Position numbers and translations under genes: made by a program. From Eshraghiella sp964414835 (GTDB taxonomy: Bacteria > Bacillota > Clostridia > Lachnospirales > Lachnospiraceae), in the NCBI GenBank assembly GCA_964414835.1, contig CAYPWY010000042.1, forward strand, positions 1-11,073: a DNA stretch of 11,073 bases, given 5' to 3'. The notes below the pieces were generated by a model that worked only from the letters and a program-made list of their open reading frames with translations, had not been told where the DNA came from and did not search any database. Shown one piece after another: positions 6,658 to 11,073 of this stretch (the stretch's first letter is position 1; every line of letters starts with the position of its first letter).

Positions 6658-7077
6658 ATGACACTTGGCACAATGTATATTTTTGCAAGCGATATGGATA
6701 AGTCTGTGAGCTTCTATAAGGAATTACTGCAAGAAGAACCACTATATGCCAATGATGACAGATGAGTGCAGTTTAGTAATAAAATTGCTTTATATAATAA
6801 GAATTATGATGTCAGAATAATAGGAAAAGAACCAAGCATCAGATTTAACCAAGCCTATATAAATGATTTCTACAGAGATACAGGTAATCCAAAGAATAAT
6901 ATTGTTGTTTTCAATTTTGTGACTGAGGATTTAAGGAAAGAATATGAACGTTTAAAGGCGATAAACATAGGAGAAGTCTCTGAACTAATGTATGTCAATG
7001 TGCATAGGCCTTATTGGTATTTTAATATATTTGATCCCGACGGAAACACGTTGGAAATAACAGGTAAATATGAATAA
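6658..7077 (+). pseudogene. VOC-family (glyoxalase/bleomycin-resistance-like) protein broken by one TGA
   Basis: The ATG at 6658, with GGAGG five bases upstream, starts MTLGTMYIFASDMDKSVSFY, the standard first strand and helix of a VOC module. The frame meets TGA at 6763-6765 (codon 36), in the context NDDR-stop-VQFSNKIALY. A tryptophan (TGG) at this place would restore a 139-aa protein of normal family length, so a single G-to-A change is the simplest cause. The rest is undamaged: a second repeat with HRPYWYFNIFDPDGNTLEI, in which the Y/F-DPDGN-xxEI end is the family hallmark and its glutamate is a usual metal ligand. VOC proteins are metal-dependent enzymes or drug-binding resistance proteins; the substrate cannot be told. 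A GTG at 6766 has no ribosome binding site and would lack the first strand. It precedes two Nudix genes in the same direction. Confidence 0.8.
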
Positions 7078-7150
7078 TATAAAATCAGTGCAGGCTGTTA
7101 TGGAGAAATATCTTGAAGAATTTTTGGCAGAGTGGCAGGGAGAACAGTGA
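7070..7150 (+). CDS. Possible 26-codon upstream ORF before the Nudix gene
   Basis: The ATG at 7070 overlaps the end of the VOC frame and runs to TGA at 7148-7150, giving MNNIKSVQAVMEKYLEEFLA plus six residues. It ends one base before the Nudix start codon, and its last codons contain the Nudix ribosome binding site (AGGGAGA, 7137-7143). It could be a leader peptide coupling translation, or merely the chance remains of another gene. It has no convincing ribosome binding site. Confidence 0.25.
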   Translation: MNNIKSVQAVMEKYLEEFLAEWQGEQ

Positions 7151-7151
7151 T

Positions 7152-7601
7152 ATGTTGGAAGTGAATTTTTATGATACAGTTGACGATGCATTGTTGAAAT
7201 TCGCAGTTATAATTTCACAGAGCAATGGCAAGTGGGTATTTTGTAAGCATAAGGAACGCGATACCTATGAGGTGCCGGGCGGTCATCGCGAAGCAGGAGA
7301 AAATATTTTAGAGACTGCTAAAAGAGAGCTACAGGAAGAAACAGGGGCTGTAAAGTTTGATATTAAGCCACTGTGTGTGTATTCTGTTACAGGTAAGACA
7401 AGAGTAAATGAAACGGGAGAGGAAACCTTTGGACTGTTATGCTTTGCAGAGATAAGGGAATTTTCAGGAAGGCTGGAAAGTGAGATGGAGAAGGTTGAAC
7501 TTATGGAAGAATTGCCGGAGAATTGGACATATCCGTTAATACAGCCGAAGCTGATTGAAAAGTATATGCAAGTAGAAAGGAAATCTTACGACCGGACATA
7601 G
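7152..7601 (+). CDS. Nudix hydrolase (MutT/8-oxo-dGTPase-like)
   Basis: Cytoplasmic Nudix hydrolase of 149 aa, cleaving a nucleoside diphosphate linked to another moiety. The Nudix box GX5EX7REUXEEXGU is complete at residues 44-66: G44, E50, R58-E59, E62-E63, G65. I chose ATG 7152 because AGGGAGA lies eight bases upstream; an earlier TTG (7113) in the same frame has no such support. The short length and the VPGGHREAGE run suggest a MutT-like nucleotide-pool enzyme, but the substrate is not determined. The last 10-12 residues (about VERKSYDRT) may not be native: the TAG stop is followed in the same frame by a GNAT acetyltransferase tail, so the 3' end of the gene could be a deletion join. Confidence 0.9.
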   Translation: MLEVNFYDTVDDALLKFAVIISQSNGKWVFCKHKERDTYEVPGGHREAGENILETAKRELQEETGAVKFDIKPLCVYSVTGKTRVNETGEETFGLLCFAEIREFSGRLESEMEKVELMEELPENWTYPLIQPKLIEKYMQVERKSYDRT

Positions 7602-7687
7602 CTTGCACTTGAAGCAACGGATATGGGATGACCATTATATGAGAAGTATGGATTTGTGAAAATGCAGGATGAAATGGAGCTGATATT
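7602..7687 (+). pseudogene. GNAT N-acetyltransferase C-terminal remnant
   Basis: Directly after the Nudix stop and in the same frame, the sequence reads LALEATDMG, TGA (7629-7631), then PLYEKYGFVKMQDEMEL. This is the well-known end of GNAT acetyltransferases, where LxATxxGxPLYEKxGF is the last acetyl-CoA-contacting helix and strand. The TGA replaces what is normally an arginine (CGA to TGA would do it). About 110-130 upstream residues, including the R/Q-x-x-G-x-G/A pocket, are missing. The natural end of this gene probably overlapped the start of the next Nudix gene. It is a non-functional fragment. Confidence 0.75.
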
Positions 7688-8209
7688 GTGGAGTATGTGC
7701 CGGATGCAGAAATTTGGGATTTGTACAACGAGAACAGAGAACTGCTTGGAAAAGACCATGTAAGAGGTGAGCAATTACCCATAGACGGATACCATCTGGT
7801 GGTGCATGTGTGGATTCGTAATTCCAAGGGAGAGTATTTGATTTCACAGCGTTCTGAGAACAGACCAACACATCCGCTGATGTGGGAATGTGTAGGTGGT
7901 TCGGTTGTGAAAGGCGAAGATAGTTTGCTGGGAGCAATCAGAGAAGCGAAAGAAGAAGTTGGTGTGGATTTGACACCGGAAAACGGACAAGTTATTTTTA
8001 CAAAAACACGCAAAATCATAGATGGCAAGATTTATAATGATATTATGGATGTTTGGCTGTTTGAATATGATGGGCAGGTTGATTTAGGAAATGCCACAAC
8101 GGATGAGGTGGCACAGGCTGCTTGGATGAGCAGGGAACAAATTAAGGAACTATTTGAGCAAAAAGTGTTTGTGGGCACATTGGAATACTTCTTTACGGTA
8201 TTCTCATAA
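7688..8209 (+). CDS. Nudix hydrolase (isopentenyl-isomerase-like subgroup)
   Basis: Cytoplasmic Nudix protein of 173 aa, intact. The start is GTG at 7688, with GGAG (7676-7679) eight bases upstream, inside the GNAT remnant. The N-terminus EIWDLYNENRELLGKDHVRG and the HLVVHVWIRN strand are characteristic of the IDI-like Nudix subgroup. The Nudix box is complete at residues 71-93 (G71, E77, R85-E86, E89-E90, G92). RPTHPLMWECVGGS just before it is also a hallmark of the subgroup. The related isopentenyl-diphosphate isomerase has additional metal and cysteine residues; W66-E67-C68 is present, but overall length and sequence favour a Nudix hydrolase of unknown substrate. The gene follows in the same direction as the first Nudix gene and was probably co-transcribed with the lost GNAT gene. 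Confidence 0.92.
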   Translation: MEYVPDAEIWDLYNENRELLGKDHVRGEQLPIDGYHLVVHVWIRNSKGEYLISQRSENRPTHPLMWECVGGSVVKGEDSLLGAIREAKEEVGVDLTPENGQVIFTKTRKIIDGKIYNDIMDVWLFEYDGQVDLGNATTDEVAQAAWMSREQIKELFEQKVFVGTLEYFFTVFS

Positions 8210-8393
8210 GCAGGTATTGTGGCAGCAAATCATAAAAAACGTTCTTAATAGATTGTATAGATAGTTTTAAATCTCAAGACAGGCACATAAAAGAGCCGGA
8301 TAGTTCAGTACCATTCTGGAAGACAGAGAAAATCTGCAGAAGATGGTGACGGAGATGTGGGAAGAATTTCAGGAAAGAAAGGATACGAAATAT
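8210..8393. other. Intergenic stretch with a possible gene-tail remnant
   Basis: No terminator or clear promoter is seen. Upstream of the amidohydrolase ATG, and in its frame, codons from 8304 read FSTILEDRENLQKMVTEMWE and on to KYM with no stop. This is a helical, charged peptide unlike the start of an amidohydrolase. It may be the end of a lost gene now running into this one, since GTG 8343 has no ribosome binding site while AAAGGA (8378-8383) fits the ATG at 8394. Confidence 0.35.
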
Positions 8394-9236
8394 ATGAATT
8401 TAAAAATTGCATTGCTTCAGCTTCTTCCGGGAAATGGGTTAGAGGAACAGTTTCAAATAGGAAAAGCAGCCTGTGAAAAGGCAAAAGCTATGGATGCGGA
8501 TATTGCAATATTCCCGGAGATGTGGAGCGATGGGTATGCCATTCCACAGGATGAAAAATCTATAAAAGGCTTGTCCATTACCGCAGACAGTGATTTCATA
8601 CAGGGCTTTGGAAAGCTGGCGGCAAAATTACAGATGGCAATCGGCATCACGTTTCTTGAAAGTCATGAGCCGAAGCCGCTGAATTCCATGATACTTTTTG
8701 ACCGAATGGGTAAGGAGGTTTTACACTATTCAAAGGTACATACTTGTGCCTTTGATTTGGAAAAGATGCTGTCACCCGGCGAGGACTTTTTTGTTGCAGA
8801 CTTAAATATCGGCAGAGACACTGTAAAGCTTGGTTCTATGATATGCTTTGACAGAGAGTTTCCCGAAAGCGCAAGGATTTTGATGCTGAAAGGTGCAGAG
8901 GTGATTCTTGCGCCGAATGCCTGTCCTATGGAAATAAACCGATTATCAGCCCTTCGCACCAGAGCATATGAGAATATGCTTGCCATTGCTACCTGCAATT
9001 ATCCTGACGGACAACCGGACTGTAACGGACATTCTACGGTCTTTGATGGAGTTGCGTGGCTGCGTGATGAGCCGGGAGTACGGGATATGTGTATTCTGGA
9101 GGCACAGGAAGAAGAAGGAATCTATGTTGCGGACATTGATTTGGATTTGCTTCGGGAATATCGTGCGCACGAGATAATGGGAAACAAATACCGCCATCCC
9201 TCAAAATATAGAATTTTGGTATCAGATTGTAAATAA
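8394..9236 (+). CDS. Carbon-nitrogen hydrolase (nitrilase superfamily)
   Basis: Cytoplasmic amidohydrolase of 280 aa, normal length for the superfamily. The Glu-Lys-Cys triad is complete: E42 in IFPEMW, K114 in HYSKVHTC, and nucleophile C151 in GSMICFDREFPES. Enzymes of this fold hydrolyse C-N bonds of amides, carbamoyl compounds or omega-amides. The exact substrate is unclear; the FDREFPES context is shared by several branches (N-carbamoylputrescine-, beta-ureidopropionase- and omega-amidase-like). I chose ATG 8394 because MNLKIALLQL is the family's first strand and AAAGGA lies 10 bases upstream. It stands alone: no close neighbour in the same operon. A weak GCAACT/AGTTGC hairpin (9305-9319) follows, without a U-tract. 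Confidence 0.92.
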   Translation: MNLKIALLQLLPGNGLEEQFQIGKAACEKAKAMDADIAIFPEMWSDGYAIPQDEKSIKGLSITADSDFIQGFGKLAAKLQMAIGITFLESHEPKPLNSMILFDRMGKEVLHYSKVHTCAFDLEKMLSPGEDFFVADLNIGRDTVKLGSMICFDREFPESARILMLKGAEVILAPNACPMEINRLSALRTRAYENMLAIATCNYPDGQPDCNGHSTVFDGVAWLRDEPGVRDMCILEAQEEEGIYVADIDLDLLREYRAHEIMGNKYRHPSKYRILVSDCK

Positions 9237-9350
9237 AGAATATATCCCGATGTGCCAATTGCAGGCTGGATTTAAAGCGGAATAAGGACCTTTATCTGAT
9301 AGTCGCAACTTAAAGTTGCCGGAAAAGAATAAAAAGCAAGTATCATGTGG

Positions 9351-9378
9351 TTGTGTTCAATAACGTTTATGCTATACT
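9351..9378 (+). promoter_or_regulatory. Promoter of the XRE regulator gene
   Basis: TTGTGT (9351-9356), a 16-nt spacer and TATACT (9373-9378) form a plausible sigma-A promoter. Transcription would begin near 9385, inside the 16-bp palindrome. The -10 is a good match; the -35 matches mainly in its TTG. Confidence 0.55.
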
Positions 9379-9381
9379 GGA

Positions 9382-9397
9382 AATGTAAGCTTACATT
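9382..9397. promoter_or_regulatory. Perfect 16-bp palindrome, likely operator of the XRE regulator
   Basis: AATGTAAGCTTACATT reads the same on both strands, with no loop. It covers the predicted transcription start just after the TATACT -10 and ends 18 bases before the ATG at 9416. Position and symmetry fit a dimeric helix-turn-helix repressor's binding site, most simply autoregulation by the gene downstream. That role is inferred from position. Confidence 0.6.
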
Positions 9398-9415
9398 AAA
9401 AACAGAAAGGACGTT

Positions 9416-10090
9416 ATGATTATGAGTTTTGGTAAAAATCTTCAGCATTTACGCAAACTTAGTCATGTTATGACTCAGGAAACACTTGCTGAAAAGTTGA
9501 ATGTAAGCCGCCAGACAGTTTCTAAATGGGAACTGGATGAGTGTAATCCGGAAATTGAGAAAGCTATAGAGCTTTGCAATTTATTCAACTGCTCTCTCGA
9601 CAATCTATTCAGGGAGGAATTAGGAGCTTGCGATGATGCATATTCTAATTTGCGGGTTGAGACAGTTCCGGATTTTCGCTATGTAAAGTACACTGTTATA
9701 AGTACTGACCCGGAAAGTGACTCTATTGACCGGATAATCGGGATTGCAAGGGAAAACGGAGTAGAAAATCCGCAGATTATAGGCTGGGATTTCCCTCATT
9801 TGTCTCAGGAGCAGATTAATGTGTTCAATATGCATGGATATACGGCTGCGTGGATTCTGCCCAAGGATATTTCTCCGAAGGACTTGGAAATACATTATCA
9901 GGCAGCGCATAAATATGCGGCAATACACATTGAAAAGCCTTGTGACAATCCATTTGTGATAATTCCAAACGGCTATAAAACACTGATGGAATATATGAGT
10001 ATTAATGGGTTGAATCAAGTAAATAAAGATGTTATCCCTTGTTTTGAAACAGACGGGGACAGCATGGATATTTATATTGCCTGTGAATAA
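9416..10090 (+). CDS. XRE-family regulator with GyrI-like effector-binding domain
   Basis: Cytoplasmic transcription factor of 224 aa. The N-terminal helix-turn-helix (about residues 6-65) has the XRE pattern MTQETLAEKLNVSRQTVSKWE. After a short linker, the C-terminal part (about 79-224) opens VETVPDFRYVKYTVIS and ends CFETDGDSMDIYIACE, as in GyrI-like/AraC-effector-binding domains, which bind amphipathic small molecules, often drugs. Such a fusion is a ligand-controlled regulator. AAAGGA (9406-9411) could serve either ATG 9416 (4 nt spacing) or ATG 9422 (10 nt), so the first two residues are uncertain. A promoter and a 16-bp palindrome lie directly upstream. No target gene is adjacent: the following gene encodes a peroxiredoxin with its own control region. 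It may act on a distant transporter or only on itself. Confidence 0.88.
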   Translation: MIMSFGKNLQHLRKLSHVMTQETLAEKLNVSRQTVSKWELDECNPEIEKAIELCNLFNCSLDNLFREELGACDDAYSNLRVETVPDFRYVKYTVISTDPESDSIDRIIGIARENGVENPQIIGWDFPHLSQEQINVFNMHGYTAAWILPKDISPKDLEIHYQAAHKYAAIHIEKPCDNPFVIIPNGYKTLMEYMSINGLNQVNKDVIPCFETDGDSMDIYIACE

Positions 10091-10159
10091 AAGCACATAG
10101 CTGCTTGTATCGTTTTAAGCACGACTGTTTGTATAGTTGAGACCGCTTTGGTGCAGGAA

Positions 10160-10185
10160 GGGCTGCAGGCTGCAGCCTGCAGCCC
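10160..10185. repeat. Perfect 26-bp GC-rich palindrome
   Basis: Each half is GGGCTGCAGGCTG (10160-10172) and its exact complement (10173-10185), with no spacer. The motif GCTGCAG recurs in it, creating three CTGCAG sites. As RNA it would form an 11-bp stem with a TGCA tetraloop. There is no U-tract on either side, so it is not a standard terminator, though it may still end the regulator's transcript. It is much richer in G+C than its flanks. Confidence 0.8.
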
Positions 10186-10196
10186 AATGTGATATA

Positions 10197-10230
10197 TTGA
10201 CAAAGCCGCAGGAATGTCGGAAAATATAAT
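10197..10230 (+). promoter_or_regulatory. Possible promoter elements for the peroxiredoxin gene
   Basis: TTGACA (10197-10202) and TATAAT (10225-10230) are both perfect consensus boxes but are 22 nt apart, too far for ordinary sigma-A use. TATAAT may work without this -35. Alternatively, a spacer-distorting activator could be needed, as MerR-class proteins do at 19-20 nt, which is shorter than this spacing. Confidence 0.35.
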
Positions 10231-10264
10231 GGAAAGTAAAAATATTATTTATAAGGAGACTGAT

Positions 10265-10720
10265 ATGTTAGAGATTGGAACAAAAGCACCGGAATTTTCA
10301 TTACCTGATGAGAATGGTGATATTCATACATTAGGTGAGTATGCAGGAAAGAAAGTAATTTTGTATTTTTACCCGAAGGATAATACACCGGGCTGTACAA
10401 AGCAGGCGTGCGGCTTCAGCCAGTTGTACCCGCAGTTCAGGGAAAAAGGAGCTGTGGTACTTGGAGTAAGTAAGGATTCGGTGGCGTCCCACAAGAAATT
10501 TAAAGAAAAATACGATTTGGGATTTACATTGCTGTCAGACCCGGAATTGACAGCGATTAAGGCATATGATGTATGGCAGGAAAAAAAGAGCTTCGGCAAA
10601 ATATCTGTTGGAGTAGTCCGCACAACGTATCTGATTGATGAAAACGGCATTATTGTAAAAGCCTTTGGAAAAGTAAAGGCGGCTGAGAATCCGTCACAGA
10701 TGATTGAGGAATTGTCATGA
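10265..10720 (+). CDS. bcp: Thioredoxin-dependent peroxiredoxin, Bcp/PrxQ type
   Basis: Cytoplasmic thiol peroxidase of 151 aa, reducing hydrogen peroxide and organic hydroperoxides with electrons from thioredoxin. The start MLEIGTKAPEFSLPDENGD is the family's. The active-site motif PxxxTxxC is PKDNTPGC (residues 37-44) with peroxidatic C44. A second cysteine, C49, five residues on, marks an atypical two-cysteine Bcp. R119 in VGVVRTTYLI completes the catalytic set. I chose ATG 10265 because AAGGAG (10253-10258) is six bases upstream; an earlier ATG (10214) in the frame gives extra residues unlike the family. The stop overlaps the next start (ATGA), so the next ORF is translationally coupled. 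Confidence 0.95.
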   Translation: MLEIGTKAPEFSLPDENGDIHTLGEYAGKKVILYFYPKDNTPGCTKQACGFSQLYPQFREKGAVVLGVSKDSVASHKKFKEKYDLGFTLLSDPELTAIKAYDVWQEKKSFGKISVGVVRTTYLIDENGIIVKAFGKVKAAENPSQMIEELS

Positions 10721-10962
10721 GAATTATCATCTCACCTGCCAAAAAGATGAAAGTGGATGAGGATTCATTAGATTGTCATGGGATGCCTGTATTTTTAAAA
10801 GAGACAGCTCAAATTATGCACTGGATGAAGTCGCTGAGTCTGGAAGAACAGCAGCAGCTTTTGCCTTCCGACGGAATGCTTGTGAAAAGACCACTGCTTG
10901 TGAATGGCAATGTTGTTGTTGCCGGATTTAGGGAAGCAGAATGGGCTGAACAGCCGGATTAA
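10717..10962 (+). pseudogene. YaaA N-terminus fused in frame to an ArsC/Spx-family C-terminus
   Basis: An 81-aa product whose halves belong to different families. Residues 1 to about 40 (MRIIISPAKKMKVDEDSLDC, then PVFLKETAQI) are the start of YaaA (DUF328/PF03883), a peroxide-resistance protein of about 250 aa. From about residue 42, LEEQQQLLPSDGMLVKRPLL and VVAGFREAEW are the end of the ArsC/Spx/YffB thioredoxin-fold family, in which DGMLxKRPxL...VGFxExxW is the hallmark before the C-terminus. The junction lies at about codons 40-44 (10834-10848). Neither protein's active core remains: the YaaA body is gone, and the N-terminal cysteine region of ArsC is gone. The simplest reading is a deletion joining two neighbouring genes of an oxidative-stress operon with bcp. 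It could be a coincidental stable peptide, or an assembly error. Confidence 0.75.
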
Positions 10963-11073
10963 TATCCTACGGTTTATAATGAGGCTTCTTCACATGGGAC
11001 GATATATTCAAAAGCAATAGAGACCGTTTCAAGTTTTGTGTAAACTGAAAAAACTAACATAAGATACGTGAAT
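10963..11073. other. Right edge, no feature recognised
   Basis: The frames after the fusion ORF are short. One open stretch (about 20 codons to a TGA) resembles nothing known to me. There is no clear hairpin or promoter before the window ends. Confidence 0.4.

Noticed and set aside
6763..6765. TGA in the VOC gene read as selenocysteine or recoded tryptophan
   Set aside because: TGG encodes tryptophan normally in neighbouring genes and TGA ends several of them. I saw no SECIS-like hairpin just after it, and VOC proteins have no catalytic cysteine there.
7501..8028. 175-aa minus-strand ORF opposite the Nudix genes
   Set aside because: It lies antisense across two well-supported Nudix frames and has serine/proline-rich shadow composition with no motif.
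4957..8302. Identical 13-mer AAAGAGCCGGATA at 4957-4969 and 8290-8302
   Set aside because: One 13-bp match between two places in 11 kb is about what chance allows, and the flanks do not match.
9305..9319. GCAACT/AGTTGC hairpin after the amidohydrolase as a terminator
   Set aside because: The stem is only six base pairs and no U-tract follows on either strand.
9620..10096. 158-aa minus-strand ORF opposite the XRE regulator
   Set aside because: It is fully antisense to a gene with clear domains, and its own sequence has no recognisable pattern.
10099..10117. Short AAGCA/TGCTT pairing after the XRE gene as a terminator
   Set aside because: The stem is five base pairs and the following T-rich stretch is not adjacent.

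Overview
The window is low-G+C DNA with strong AGGAGG-type ribosome binding sites. Its gene content (a VncRS/Vex-like two-component and ABC cluster, Nudix and VOC enzymes, an XRE/GyrI-like regulator, a Bcp peroxiredoxin) points to Clostridia, most likely a Lachnospiraceae-type gut Firmicute. The taxonomic call is inference from gene style, not from a marker gene. No rRNA, tRNA, CRISPR array or intact transposase was seen.

Region by region. Positions 1-501 hold two decayed genes: an orphan C-terminal fragment and a frameshifted OLD-type ATPase with an intact Walker A motif. Positions 690-4928 are the best-preserved block: an OmpR-family response regulator, its histidine kinase (4-nt overlap), a perfect 15-bp-stem terminator, then an FtsX/MacB-type permease and its ATPase. 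This is the gene content of the pneumococcal VncRS/Vex type of system. A short shared sequence upstream of both the regulator and the permease may be the regulator's binding site. Positions 4929-5174 are an island of unusually high G+C (about 59% by hand count over 5011-5170) that runs into an unrecognised ORF (5175-5681).

Positions 5776-6440 hold, on the minus strand, an LRR fragment and an Imm1-like immunity fragment followed by a terminator. They look like the leftovers of a polymorphic toxin/immunity locus. Positions 6658-8209 are a row of small enzymes in the plus direction: a VOC protein broken by one TGA, a Nudix hydrolase, a GNAT acetyltransferase remnant joined in frame behind it, and a second, intact Nudix hydrolase. 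Positions 8394-9236 encode a complete nitrilase-superfamily amidohydrolase. Positions 9351-10090 hold a regulator gene with a 16-bp perfect palindrome at its likely transcription start. A 26-bp perfect GC-rich palindrome follows. Then comes a Bcp-type peroxiredoxin overlapping by 4 nt an ORF that appears to be an in-frame fusion of the YaaA N-terminus to the C-terminus of an ArsC/Spx-family protein.

The recurring theme is decay by deletion and point mutation: at least six gene remnants, two of them in-frame joins, lie between intact genes. The intact units are the sensing/export cluster, the two Nudix enzymes, the amidohydrolase, the XRE regulator and the peroxiredoxin.
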